DNA of 64,000 bases, taken from the NCBI RefSeq assembly GCF_033807575.1, contig NC_084729.1, positions 4,154,001 to 4,218,000 on the forward strand, read 5' to 3'. Below the pieces are notes generated by a model. It made no database searches, had not been told where the DNA came from, and saw nothing but the letters and a program-made list of their open reading frames with translations. The stretch is from Cydia pomonella (lineage: Eukaryota; Arthropoda; Insecta; Lepidoptera; Tortricidae). Positions within the stretch are counted from its first letter, which is position 1, and each line of letters begins with the position of its first letter. Both the position numbers and the translations under genes were made by a program. Of this stretch, positions 60,701 through 62,330 are shown one piece after another.

Positions 60701-62330
60701 AAAGCGCTGAAATTATGAAACGTAATATTTATTAAGAGCCTCGGTAGAAAGTACCATTTTGTACCATTTGGCTTTAAAACTTTAAGTCCACGGGGTCCAG
60801 CGCGCACAATTTTTTTTGCAGAAGTCGTGAAGCGTCTGGTTGACGTAACTAGTGACCGACGAGCTGGCGGCTTCCTCGCACAACGTATTAGCATTGCGAT
60901 ACGAGGAAATGCCGCCAGCATACTTGGTACAATGCCTCAAGGGTCTATTTTAAATCTAAGCTAGTTATAGTAATCCTCTGTATATATCCATTACGTATTA
61001 AAAACACTAGACTGATTTAAAGATTGTAAAAAGAACACTGCTGTCAGCGACGTTCATATATCGGGGAATATTTCCTTTGTGTAATGTTAATGTTACCCGT
61101 CCTGTTCGAACTTATCCCAGTTGGTTTTATCCTAGATGTTTCCCATTTTATTACAAAAAATAATATTTTAAAATTATAAACCCTTTATCTTGTTTTAAAA
61201 TTGTCTAATTACTTACCTATTTGGCAGTCTGAAAAGAAAAGTAAAGTTTAGTACTAAAGTTTGTATTCATTCACTTCCACATAGCCAAAGAGTAAAGTAA
61301 GTTTTTATTAGTTTTAGATTCCATCAACTCTCAACAGTCCTTACACACTGGTGGATGCTGCCTCTGCGTGCGTCCCATGACACGGGTAAGGGCAGTATTC
61401 ATTTGGTGTACCCCTTATTAAAATATCAAAAGGGCAGGTTTCTATGTTGGTTACGGCTCCGCGCACTCCTCCCAAATAACCGCACCATCAGTCCGTGCAC
61501 GGACCAAATATATCGCAGTTGATTCCAACGGCGGGACTGTTTAATTTCTGCTGTTTAACTAAATATTGCATTAGGCCGCGGACTGGACGCTGGACGCACG
61601 CGGCGCGCGCCGCGGTCGTCCAAAATAGTTTCATTAAAGTGCCGCACGAATCACCGCTCTCGCGCCGTTCGCGCCGCCCGTTTCCCAGCCGCCGCCGCCC
61701 TGTTCGACGCGCCGCGCGCGCTCGAGTGTCCAGTCCGCGACCTCAAAGATATGATATATAAAGATACTCACTATTTTACTTTGAAGCCGCCGAACGCACT
61801 AAAGTGCCAATTACATCCACACTTTATCAGGCCTGATATCAGACCCGATTTCGGGTCCGAAAAAGAATATTTTTCCGTTTCACCAAATATCAGCACATCG
61901 TTTACAATATTTGAAATGTAAAAAAATTTTCATATGCAAACATGTCAAACATTGAACATTTTTGGCAATTAGAGACAAAGTATTTTTTACATTTCGAATA
62001 TTGTTAATGATGTGCTGATATTCCGTGAAACGAAGACGATTATCAGGCCCGAAATCAGGAAGTGTGGATGTAATTGGCGCTTAAACTTGTTCTCGCAGTT
62101 GATATCAGAACTGTTTAACAATAAATAAGTACGAGTATTGCAGTAAAAATGGACTCACTGTTTAACCCTAAAGCGGCTGGACGGGATGTTGTAAACATTA
62201 TTGTCTTTTGCCCGCACCATGAGCCCATGAACTCTGCAGTTATCGCAGGAGATGGGAATTGCGGAACTGTTCAGCTTCTGCCCGTGGAGGGCGTCGATCG
62301 TCTTTGCGGTTACTTCCACGTTGCTTGGCA
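20146..62330 (-). CDS. Gene C: tandem Ig-like cassette protein rich in microexons, 5' end not found
   Basis: Thirty-five minus-strand exons at 20230-62330 (listed below) join in consistent phase over 2294 bases, about 764 codons, to a TAG at 20230. Domain order: one N-terminal Ig-like domain (E1-E3), then three cassettes. Each cassette has a Cys-rich Ig-like domain (2 exons), two 6-base exons encoding N-D-S-K-D or similar, and a second Ig-like domain (3 exons). Linkers of Gly, Ser, Asp and Glu separate cassettes, and the tail is RRRRKG. Second domains keep the F-strand AGxYQAKF pattern but lack the usual Cys. No membrane segment is seen, so a secreted or matrix protein is the inference. The upstream exon with start and signal peptide was not located. 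I cannot name the family. Confidence 0.85.
20176..20181 (-). terminator. Gene C poly(A) signal
   Basis: AATAAA on the minus strand, about 50 bases after the stop. The transcript end is expected near 20146-20165. Confidence 0.7.
20230..20258 (-). CDS. Gene C exon E35: terminal coding exon
   Basis: A strong poly-T acceptor (tttttttttttcag), then A-S-R-R-R-R-K-G and TAG. Phase 1 entry matches E34. Confidence 0.75.
20325..20420. repeat. Small fold-back repeat (attgcgggcatt)
   Basis: cgtcaattgcgggcatt and gtaatttgcgaatt arms around actctaattacg. A relative is at 38050-38150. Confidence 0.45.
20764..20954. repeat. Fold-back MITE with tgtacccctag ends
   Basis: gtacccctagtgtaaataaa pairs with tttaccctaggggtac. 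Inner arms acgtgacgtacgcgtttg / caaacgcgttcgtcacgt. Confidence 0.7.
21052..21059 (-). CDS. Gene C exon E34: 8-base linker microexon
   Basis: GGAAGCCG, acceptor tttttacttttcag, donor gtaagt. It opens with the same GGAAGC as E26 and makes the same phase 2 to 1 change. Confidence 0.7.
21693..21820 (-). CDS. Gene C exon E33: cassette 3 second Ig-like domain, part 3
   Basis: Reads TKTITITIPKMSAAFAGHYQ then AKFKDGDATVTKNIMEVT. Acceptor ttttgttatag, donor gtaagt. Confidence 0.9.
21971..22125. repeat. MITE with agagtcagaccaag ends, intact copy
   Basis: agagtcagaccaagataagt at the left returns inverted at the right as acttatcttggtctgactct. gctatcaaaatcgc arms inside. Confidence 0.85.
22230..22505 (-). 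mobile_element. Full-length tRNA-derived SINE
   Basis: Same family as 8314-8579. The head ends gaccgatcgtc at 22505, and the body and tail run to 22230. In the gene C intron between E32 and E33. Confidence 0.85.
22723..23204. repeat. MITE with aatagggttgtttcca ends, copy 1
   Basis: aatagggttgtttcca at the left and tggaaacaaccctatt at the right, about 480 bp. Copy 2 is at 45581-46043. An extra right-end piece is at 23355-23430. Confidence 0.85.
23355..23430. repeat. Right-end fragment of the aatagggttg MITE
   Basis: gaattttagggcaactttta through ggaaacaaccctatt, nearly identical to 23130-23204. Confidence 0.8.
23433..23835 (+). repeat. SINE body fragments
   Basis: ttgttcctgagttacgga and a similar piece ending tatttatttatt at 23835 are decayed SINE pieces. 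Nothing else is seen up to E32. Confidence 0.4.
23904..23954 (-). CDS. Gene C exon E32: cassette 3 second Ig-like domain, part 2
   Basis: Reads INVNGNPVEKKAGEGFE. Acceptor cttttttgcag, donor gtatgt. Confidence 0.85.
24500..24672. repeat. Dispersed repeat (ttacaatgcgcttatgaacg), copy 1
   Basis: Ends caagaaactcggcgggaca. Copy 2 is at 25012-25147. Confidence 0.65.
24748..24845. repeat. (TAC)n microsatellite
   Basis: About 30 triplets with a few interruptions, lying between the two copies of the preceding repeat. Confidence 0.95.
25012..25147. repeat. Dispersed repeat, copy 2
   Basis: ttacaatgcgcttattaacg through gggaagaaactcagca. It ends 15 bases from E31. Confidence 0.65.
25162..25268 (-). 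CDS. Gene C exon E31: cassette 3 second Ig-like domain, part 1
   Basis: Reads ITIDGEVQKKTAKPEEEFKA then TITFKTEKEGVDVEA. Acceptor taattttcag, donor gtaaga. Confidence 0.85.
25907..25912 (-). CDS. Gene C exon E30: 6-base microexon
   Basis: CTAAGG, acceptor tgtattttag, donor gtaagt. Confidence 0.75.
26069..26074 (-). CDS. Gene C exon E29: 6-base microexon
   Basis: ATGACT, acceptor taatttgcag, donor gtaagt. Confidence 0.75.
26340..26564 (-). mobile_element. tRNA-derived SINE with internal deletion
   Basis: Head and tail match the 8314 copy. About 50 bp of the body (the aagtcccacagtaagctc part) is absent. Confidence 0.85.
26619..26760. repeat. Fold-back MITE (ccccttattcataaa)
   Basis: ccccttattcataaaggtgt and its inverse acgtttatgaataaggggg, arms about 60 bp. 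Confidence 0.85.
26979..27246 (-). mobile_element. Full-length tRNA-derived SINE nested in a MITE
   Basis: Flanked by taagtaa at 26972-26978 and 27247-27253. Head, body and tail are complete. Confidence 0.85.
27226..27360. repeat. Tandem duplication at SINE head/MITE junction
   Basis: ctaggccaaaccggtcgtcg plus about 50 bases of MITE core occur twice in direct tandem, almost identical. Confidence 0.8.
27702..27890. repeat. Three tandem units of about 64 bp
   Basis: Each starts ccctgacactcgcc-like and contains cccgcaatcctgac and ggaccaaaaatcctg. Confidence 0.8.
28010..28095 (-). CDS. Gene C exon E28: cassette 3 Cys-rich domain, part 2
   Basis: Reads FADTDACVYMGQFDVGGKEH then NQPVAVIE. Acceptor ggtttcag, donor gtaagt. 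Confidence 0.9.
28380..28850 (-). pseudogene. Decayed tandem copies of the Cys-domain exon (four pieces)
   Basis: Pieces at about 28380-28445, 28470-28585, 28597-28730 and 28745-28850 repeat the 3' half of E27. The best (28597-28730) still reads SYDCEGCELKRAQCNGIDAA then ADKVNADAAAKKIYYMF, with a possible donor gtgaat. All lack the 5' half with the first Cys. Confidence 0.75.
28880..29125 (+). mobile_element. Possible retroelement tail insertion
   Basis: Unrelated sequence between exon-copy pieces, ending in (aaat)n(aat)n. It looks like the 3' end of a retroelement on the + strand. Weak call. Confidence 0.35.
29150..29275 (-). pseudogene. Decayed Cys-exon copy with good donor
   Basis: Open frame YDCELNGVKCNRAAVDAGKV then VSADKKTYAFE, followed by gtaagt. 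One Cys of CxxC is gone and the 5' part is cut by the MITE at 29277. Confidence 0.65.
29277..29411. repeat. Fold-back MITE (acagtcacgtctgaaaa)
   Basis: tacagtcacgtctgaaaaca at the left and ttttcagacgtgactgta at the right. It interrupts the exon-copy array. Confidence 0.85.
29412..29480 (-). pseudogene. Decayed Cys-exon fragment next to E27
   Basis: gatctgagccgccgcatcga matches the E27 stretch gatcttcttagccgccgcat, followed by gcaatcatatggttttt. Confidence 0.5.
29501..29681 (-). CDS. Gene C exon E27: cassette 3 Cys-rich domain, part 1
   Basis: Reads IKLEISAKACTVDAKCEVAE, then YTCEGCEYKGVKCNGADAAA and KKITYAFD. Acceptor acatccgcag, donor gtaagt. Flanked downstream by several decayed copies of its own 3' half. 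Confidence 0.9.
30070..30150 (+). repeat. SINE head, opposite orientation
   Basis: gacgaccggtctggcctagt and gctcaaatcctggttg: tRNA-like head only, without body. Confidence 0.75.
30180..30834. other. Gene C intron (E26-E27), no features
   Basis: AT-rich. A decayed SINE body may lie near 30559-30690. Confidence 0.4.
30835..30930. repeat. Dispersed repeat (gaccgtgcgcgttggagggt), copy 1
   Basis: Shared with 53128-53190. Confidence 0.7.
31006..31064 (-). CDS. Gene C exon E26: linker exon between cassettes 2 and 3
   Basis: Adds EAGASGAKATSQDGGKSES. Acceptor tggttccag, donor gtaagt, phase 2 to 1. Part of it is duplicated at 31259-31282. Confidence 0.8.
31045..31445. repeat. Tandem duplication of about 210 bp covering the E26 acceptor side
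   Basis: gaagccccagcttcc, aaccaaaaatgaatatagtt and ggccatatcaagtgcccc-like strings occur twice, at 31050-31260 and 31258-31445. The second unit copies the first 15-20 bases of E26. Confidence 0.8.
31730..31869 (-). CDS. Gene C exon E25: cassette 2 second Ig-like domain, part 3
   Basis: Reads KKTIKISVPKLSAQYAGHYQ then VKFKVGEDADAADVTKTVLE. Donor gtatgt, phase 2. Confidence 0.85.
32421..32483 (-). CDS. Gene C exon E24: cassette 2 second Ig-like domain, part 2
   Basis: Reads IRVNGLVVEKKGDKPDVPSY then E, phase 0 to 0, acceptor gttttctgtag. Confidence 0.8.
32729..32802. repeat. Dispersed repeat (gatgggaagcggtcagcg)
   Basis: Diverged copy of the 6830 family. Confidence 0.45.
32944..33078. repeat. 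Fold-back MITE (cgcgtagccaacg)
   Basis: gccgcgtagccaacgttttg and cacgttggctacacggg. Central ctctctctatccctc. Confidence 0.7.
33485..33742. repeat. Dispersed repeat, ggacaagtgcgagtcggact type
   Basis: Best relative of 3053-3326. It ends ggtacggaaccctaaaaa, 5 bases from the E23 donor. Confidence 0.75.
33748..33845 (-). CDS. Gene C exon E23: cassette 2 second Ig-like domain, part 1
   Basis: Reads VTLEKQKKKAKDGEAVEETI then TFTAEKKTEVAE, phase 1 to 0. The donor gtattc lies against a repeat copy at 33485-33742. Confidence 0.8.
34078..34196. repeat. Dispersed repeat, inverted copy of 15489-15606
   Basis: acgtgaaacgttcggtgaac and ccagatgtaacgaaaagtaa. Confidence 0.6.
34255..34430 (+). pseudogene. 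Non-LTR retroelement C-terminal remnant
   Basis: Frame reading KKRWMDCVKEDMRKKGVSAE then KDRGEWKRKPCCTDPT and TAA, followed by a gaagaagaag tail. Typical end of an RTE-like RT ORF. Confidence 0.7.
34600..34605 (-). CDS. Gene C exon E22: 6-base microexon
   Basis: CTAAAG, acceptor tttatttcag, donor gtaaat. With E21 it gives N-D-S-K-D, the same five residues as E29 and E30. Confidence 0.75.
34739..34744 (-). CDS. Gene C exon E21: 6-base microexon
   Basis: ACGATT, acceptor tattttacag, donor gtaagt. Confidence 0.75.
35168..35253 (-). CDS. Gene C exon E20: cassette 2 Cys-rich domain, part 2
   Basis: Reads FADTDSCVYMGEFDVNGNAH then SQPVAVID. Donor gtgagt, phase 1. Confidence 0.85.
35555..35790 (-). 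pseudogene. Non-LTR retroelement C-terminal remnant
   Basis: Reads RIRTGVGNCAHHWHKWGWCD, then CVCGDPEQTVEHIVLECPLT. The CxCG...HIVxECPL knuckle is a common LINE C-terminal motif. Confidence 0.7.
35940..36225 (-). pseudogene. Decayed copies of the E19-type exon
   Basis: 35940-36012 reads PYGCKDCTLEATTAADGKKI, then donor gtatgt. 36060-36135 keeps AAGNKIIYALS. 36181-36225 keeps a KDC piece. Confidence 0.6.
36474..36651 (-). CDS. Gene C exon E19: cassette 2 Cys-rich domain, part 1
   Basis: Reads GVKLDLYEASCTLAGECKEE, then TYDCEGCTLKGVKCNDAGAD and NKKIVFDFK. Acceptor atccccag, donor gtaagc. Confidence 0.85.
36820..36927 (+). pseudogene. Non-LTR retroelement C-terminal remnant
   Basis: Reads AVEADLRDLQADNWREMAQD then RDNWRVLVSEAKTHFG, a typical RT-ORF terminus, followed by (gta)n. 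Confidence 0.7.
37231..37680. repeat. Large palindromic repeat, arms about 205 bp
   Basis: The left arm (37232-37437, from ccagggatcggaaccgg) pairs with the right arm (37472-37679, to ccggttccgattcctgg) over a 35-base loop, with small mismatches. Confidence 0.9.
37874..37942 (-). CDS. Gene C exon E18: poly-Gly linker exon
   Basis: Starts DGGKNDNE, followed by an unbroken run of glycines to the donor gtactg. Mostly GGN codons with a GGTGGA-type repeat, so its length probably varies between alleles. Confidence 0.75.
38050..38150. repeat. Small fold-back repeat
   Basis: cacaaattgcgggcatcttt and gacgcccgccatttgcg arms. Confidence 0.55.
38212..38412. repeat. Dispersed repeat (gaacgccaag...), copy 2
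   Basis: Relative of 13223-13372, followed by a piece of the gcccgcctgatggtaagcag family at 38434-38471. Confidence 0.65.
38748..38771 (-). CDS. Gene C exon E17: 24-base linker exon
   Basis: Adds DTEGHDTK. Acceptor atattcacag, donor gtattt, phase 1 to 1. Confidence 0.65.
39479..39505 (-). CDS. Gene C exon E16: 27-base linker exon
   Basis: Adds DDDTHKSES. Acceptor gaaatttag, donor gtatgt, phase 1 to 1. Confidence 0.7.
39596..39616 (-). CDS. Gene C exon E15: 21-base linker exon
   Basis: Adds D-G-G-G-S-N-L. Acceptor gaaattcag, donor gtaagt, phase 1 to 1. Confidence 0.7.
39999..40012 (-). CDS. Gene C exon E14: 14-base linker exon
   Basis: Converts phase 2 to phase 1, as E26 and E34 do at the same place in later cassettes. 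Adds L-G-E-N-S. Confidence 0.7.
40249..40383. repeat. MITE (gtcggctctttatcatttgt), copy 2
   Basis: acagtaggggtaagatggtc through gaccatgataccactgctg. Confidence 0.75.
40481..40597. repeat. Fold-back MITE (acagtcaaggtattaaatat)
   Basis: acagtcaaggtattaaatat and atatttaataccttaactgt arms. Confidence 0.85.
40600..41479. other. Gene C intron (E13-E14), no features
   Basis: AT-rich. No exon with consistent phase and no recognisable repeat. Confidence 0.4.
41480..41935. repeat. Dispersed repeat, inverted copy of 57362-57770
   Basis: ctgtatgtagttatgatgac, tcgaactgatctgatgatgg and gatggaatatcgtatcatag all recur as reverse complement at 57.4-57.7 kb. Confidence 0.8.
42137..42258 (-). CDS. Gene C exon E13: cassette 1 second Ig-like domain, part 3
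   Basis: Reads NTINIHIGPFLEAYAGTYQA then KFACGEETITKNIMEVS. Donor gttagt. The acceptor pyrimidine tract is made by the tail of a SINE at 42271. Confidence 0.85.
42271..42534 (-). mobile_element. tRNA-derived SINE, diverged subfamily
   Basis: The head ggattcgaacccaggacc and tail (ATAA)n match the other SINEs. The body has a different middle (gcgacctaggcccaaactaa). The tail directly abuts the E13 acceptor. Confidence 0.8.
43451..43522 (-). CDS. Gene C exon E12: cassette 1 second Ig-like domain, part 2
   Basis: Reads VIVNGISLEQSARRSTAVSQ then AMFQ, phase 0 to 0. Homologous to E24 and E32 (I-x-V-N-G opening). The intron before it is 8.5 kb, half of it LTR element. Confidence 0.8.
43523..44805. 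other. Gene C intron (E11-E12), left part
   Basis: AT-rich. Short inverted tracts such as attgatagatt / aatctatcaatt at 43885 and 44518 suggest an old fold-back repeat. No gene. Confidence 0.4.
44811..44880. repeat. End piece of the gggttccgta repeat
   Basis: tagggttccgtagccaaatg plus tgtccgtctgtctgtccga. Confidence 0.65.
45290..45422. repeat. Fold-back MITE (acagtcgccgtcagatatat)
   Basis: acagtcgccgtcagatatat and atatatctgatggcgactgt arms. Confidence 0.9.
45528..46250 (-). pseudogene. Non-LTR retroelement remnant split by a MITE
   Basis: 46042-46250 reads VWAR-like, then RDDEYIVKKALDLPEKKRG, GRPPATWW and RNNLPDPTTLDRMSWRTI, a LINE C-terminus with one stop. Its 3' UTR (gaccccacctaaagtgggaa) continues at 45528-45575 beyond the MITE. 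Confidence 0.65.
45581..46043. repeat. MITE with aatagg...cctatt ends, copy 2
   Basis: Highly similar to 22723-23204, same orientation, inserted in the LINE remnant above. Confidence 0.85.
46913..47060. repeat. Dispersed repeat shared with the right edge
   Basis: accgcctggatctgtgcctg and aaggagccatttgagggtag. The counterpart is at 63472-63615. Confidence 0.75.
47125..47219 (-). repeat. 3' LTR (95 bp)
   Basis: Same length and sequence as the 5' LTR, preceded on the element strand by the purine tract GAAAGGGATAAGA. Confidence 0.95.
47833..50304 (-). CDS. Pol ORF: RT, RNase H, integrase
   Basis: About 823 codons from the first in-frame Met. The true entry is upstream, across the frameshift. 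RT: LDARSGFWMVQLDD and catalytic FIDDVIVWG near residues 91-100. RNase H: ISVDASSVAVGAVLLQ, EKEMLAICFAVERFKQYIYG, TDHKPLEPLF. Integrase: HHCC zinc finger (HEGHLG...CDSCALH) and a core with ASDIFEY, VTDNGPAYSSCEF and NGKSERAVQ (D, D, E). Ends at the TAA at 47833. Confidence 0.9.
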   Translation of the reverse strand: MNRAVRRAQYSLPTVSELAVRLRGARFFSVLDARSGFWMVQLDDASADLCTFAAPFGRYQFLRLPYGVNCAPEVFHAKLRQYLEDLEGVESFIDDVIVWGNTQQEHDTRLERLLQRSKEIGIRYNKEKCKFCVTEIIYLGHKFDEQGMRPDDSKVRAIMEMPYPEDRKGLERFLGVVNYLSKFIQNYSDSVAILRGLLKKDSEWIWDSNHSNAVDLLKAKIASAPVLALYSTELPVVISVDASSVAVGAVLLQGGRPVEFASLTLTDTQTRYAQIEKEMLAICFAVERFKQYIYGRRDVTVQTDHKPLEPLFTKPLSAVPARLQRMMMRVQGFEFKVEYTPGKYMYIADTLSRAPLPELMHDRITDEVELQTCFLVENEQVSNKKLNVIKQHIAKDEECKTIIQYICNGWPRYRWDVSECVNKFWPYRESLQFIDGLIFKNDCVYIPRSLRNDMLCKIHEGHLGIDRCKRRAREVMFWPGMSADVERRVRACDSCALHAPVPRREPLLQHTLPDLPWSKLASDIFEYRKKYYIVLVDYFSNYVEVGMLNNMTSKLVIKFMKEQFSRHGIPSELVTDNGPAYSSCEFKKFLRDWEIEHVTSSPRYAQSNGKSERAVQTIKNMIKKCQDSGEDFYLSLLNYRSTPRYNLDSPAQMLMGRRLHTKLPIKTELLHERVDNKLNYERLLQQKDNIKKNYDRSAKPLSPLWPGQRATLVDGSDKKPVTVVGSAPEPRSFVVADSQGRRYRRNRRQLVARQALTQTQGLTGGPSTEPAVIKAEVGQSESGPSTKTVQKEAKSSQLPCISPPLTRSKAKALHNIPKIDDLF
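50323..50557 (-). pseudogene. Start of RT region, between the two coding breaks
   Basis: In the gag frame after the TAA: DLFEGLGKLPGKYKI, VVCPTRKIPLGLRDKL, VSHPTEWVNAIVLVAKK, then the frame closes at a TGA within a few codons of the nine-A run (50339-50347). These are the usual opening motifs of a gypsy-type RT. Confidence 0.8.
50558..51829 (-). CDS. Gag plus protease ORF of the LTR element
   Basis: 423 codons. Gag region EAWRKWKKQFLVFLKASGVS, an Arg/Gly-rich tract, then zinc knuckles CATCGGGWCAQDEHCPAYSA and CYVCDKRGHFAKVC. Retroviral-type protease follows with FKLDTGSMLNVIS and the flap-end ILGL. Ends at TAA 50560-50558. The same frame continues open into the RT region for about 75 codons. 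Confidence 0.9.
   Translation of the reverse strand: MEHARPPAELLLEGGPAARAEAWRKWKKQFLVFLKASGVSKETADVQASLLVNLIGSAGYEVYTAFSLTEKQSEDIETVLQKFDEHFGTKPNITVARYKFFVRNQEDGESIDQWVTALRVLSQTCEFGTLTDSLIRDRIVCGINNNVIRDRLFRTDDLTLAKAVQICQAAEMSHEESRCFGGDTKDVRVDAVWGSGARGGGGGARASASGRRRATSRRGARRGGRPPTGAGAPGPSRRPCATCGGGWCAQDEHCPAYSALCYVCDKRGHFAKVCSQRKVIRDQVCDLAEDDSDEEDGMFYVDVINQDSKSKPPKEWLELMTCNNKRIVFKLDTGSMLNVISKAEYLNLGLKLSELKPVLKRAYSYTKHNIPVIGKCRLLISCRNKQYELKCIVADFNCRNILGLRGCVTLGLVRRIDAIQLEN
51921..51939 (-). promoter_or_regulatory. Primer-binding site, tRNA-Leu-like
   Basis: TGGTGACAGCGGTGGGATC directly after the 5' LTR. It is complementary to a CCA-ended tRNA 3' stem that resembles tRNA-Leu (assignment from memory). 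Confidence 0.65.
51940..52034 (-). repeat. 5' LTR (95 bp)
   Basis: TGTAGTAAAACACGCG... to ...CTATACTACA, identical to 47125-47219. Confidence 0.95.
52090..52196 (-). CDS. Gene C exon E11: cassette 1 second Ig-like domain, part 1
   Basis: Reads VKIPEVVRIPAPKEDDSLDQ then EIMFEADNDACDVRE. Acceptor ctctttag, donor gtaaca. The LTR retrotransposon starts 55 bases beyond the donor. Confidence 0.8.
52762..52870. repeat. Fold-back MITE (ctaccgcgaaccacgttcga), copy 2
   Basis: Arms ggcctaccgcgaaccacgtt and aacgtggttcgcggta. Confidence 0.75.
53128..53345. repeat. Dispersed repeat (gaccgtgcgcgttggagggt), copy 2
   Basis: Shares its first 60 bases with 30835-30930. The rest has a partly repeated aatcggaacaataaacat-type block. 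Confidence 0.6.
53350..54018. other. Gene C intron (E10-E11), no features
   Basis: AT-rich, no exon or repeat assigned. Confidence 0.4.
54021..54189. repeat. 23-bp tandem repeat, seven full copies
   Basis: Unit agtttaataatacttatac + agag, seven copies to 54181 plus a partial one. Only copies 3 and 4 carry changes. Confidence 0.95.
54546..54551 (-). CDS. Gene C exon E10: 6-base microexon
   Basis: CTCCAA, acceptor tttttttag, donor gtaagt. Same position as E22 and E30. E9 and E10 together give N-H-S-P-T between the two Ig-like domains. Confidence 0.75.
55159..55164 (-). CDS. Gene C exon E9: 6-base microexon
   Basis: ATCACT, acceptor ttatatttcag, donor gtaagt. Same position as E21 and E29. Confidence 0.75.
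55285..55370 (-). CDS. Gene C exon E8: cassette 1 Cys-rich domain, part 2
   Basis: Reads FADQFSCVYMGFFKVKDTVY then KKVVAVIE. The SCVYMGxF block matches DACVYMGQF (E28) and DSCVYMGEF (E20). Confidence 0.85.
55870..56195 (-). pseudogene. Non-LTR retroelement C-terminal (RNase H-adjacent) remnant
   Basis: Reads RKIVGLITGHNTLNKHLHNM, CRACMEEEETTKHILLDC and LREAVTNLKTLLGFVEEL. The CxxC...H...C knuckle and GHNxLNxHL motif are typical of LINE ORF ends. Confidence 0.7.
56598..56733. repeat. MITE (gtcggctctttatcatttgt), copy 3, inverted
   Basis: ggtatcatggtcgcattttt through gccgaccatcttacatct. Confidence 0.75.
56778..56910. repeat. Fold-back MITE (tagccctagcacattattga)
   Basis: Left ctagcacattattgacgcga and right tcgcgccaatcatgtgctag arms. 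A decayed relative is near 55480-55540. Confidence 0.8.
56992..57172 (-). CDS. Gene C exon E7: cassette 1 Cys-rich Ig-like domain, part 1
   Basis: Reads IQLNRFEVSCDVQGNYNNIT then YECADCQLTDILCNGQS and ISYNFP. The Cys spacing (C, then CxxC, then C) is shared with E19 and E27, with one Cys fewer. Confidence 0.85.
57362..57770. repeat. Dispersed repeat, inverted copy of 41480-41935
   Basis: gatacgatattccatcatgg, ccagctccatcatcagatca and aaattagttaccttagattc. Confidence 0.8.
58034..58039 (-). CDS. Gene C exon E6: 6-base microexon
   Basis: AAAATC, acceptor attattttcag, donor gtaagt. It differs from E5 at one position and may be its duplicate. Confidence 0.65.
58139..59098 (-). mobile_element. 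5'-truncated LINE with tandem-repeat tail
   Basis: A minus-strand frame (59096-58395) covers the part after the RT palm: GWKGHINNLCKKINQYVYVI, SALTAYHAYVSSNLRYGIIH, WGNAADCD, RPLFKKLGLLTLHSMYIYEA. It ends MDTLTN. The 3' end is an (attctaaatg)n tail at 58139-58182. Related to 18893-19945. Confidence 0.85.
59240..59245 (-). CDS. Gene C exon E5: 6-base microexon
   Basis: AAAACG, acceptor tttctttcag, donor gtaagt. Phase 1 in and out. Confidence 0.65.
59420..59425 (-). CDS. Gene C exon E4: 6-base microexon
   Basis: CTCCTG between a T-rich acceptor and gtttgt. First of three linker microexons that together give A-P-E-N-E-N-Q. Confidence 0.6.
59855..60310 (-). mobile_element. Composite tRNA-headed repeat, copy 2
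   Basis: Colinear with 14905-15357 over its whole length, including the accgagctttgctcggt hairpin and the tRNA-like head. Confidence 0.75.
60481..60599 (-). CDS. Gene C exon E3: end of first Ig-like domain
   Basis: Reads QLTIEINVKDPQPQDFGDYF then GLIENSRGQEERHKLLTVR. The DFGDYFGLIEN segment looks like an F-G strand region without Cys. Donor gtacgt, phase 1. Confidence 0.8.
60657..61000 (+). pseudogene. Retroelement polyprotein C-terminal domain, copy 2
   Basis: DNA colinear with 5020-5345 but broken by indels and a stop. agctggcggcttcctcgcac and caatgcctcaagggtctatt are shared. Confidence 0.7.
61217..61228 (-). CDS. Gene C exon E2: 12-base microexon
   Basis: Acceptor tttcttttcag, donor gtaagt. 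It adds Q-L-P-N-R across both junctions, joining RFRVK to QLTIEINVKD. Confidence 0.7.
   Translation of the reverse strand, partial: TAK
61573..61743. repeat. GC-rich fold-back repeat
   Basis: aggccgcggactggacgc and cgagtgtccagtccgcgacct arms around a CG-rich core (gcggcgcgcgccgcgg). Confidence 0.7.
61800..62084. repeat. Fold-back MITE, full copy (gccaattacatccacactt)
   Basis: aagtgccaattacatccaca at the left and tgtggatgtaattggcgctt at the right, with nested arms atatcagcacatcg / gatgtgctgatat. It lies 75 bases from the E1 donor. Confidence 0.85.
62159..62330 (-). CDS. Gene C exon E1: first visible Ig-like domain, N-terminal half
   Basis: Acceptor ttttgtccag, donor gtgagt. Reads PSNVEVTAKTIDALHGQKLN, then ISCDNCRVHGLMVRAKDN and PSSRFRVK. 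Enters in phase 1, leaves in phase 2. Confidence 0.8.

Noticed and set aside
61748..61800. Possible exon AFGGFKVK before gtgagt upstream of E2
   Set aside because: Its phase makes a stop codon when joined to E2 or E3, while E1 to E2 to E3 is in frame without it.
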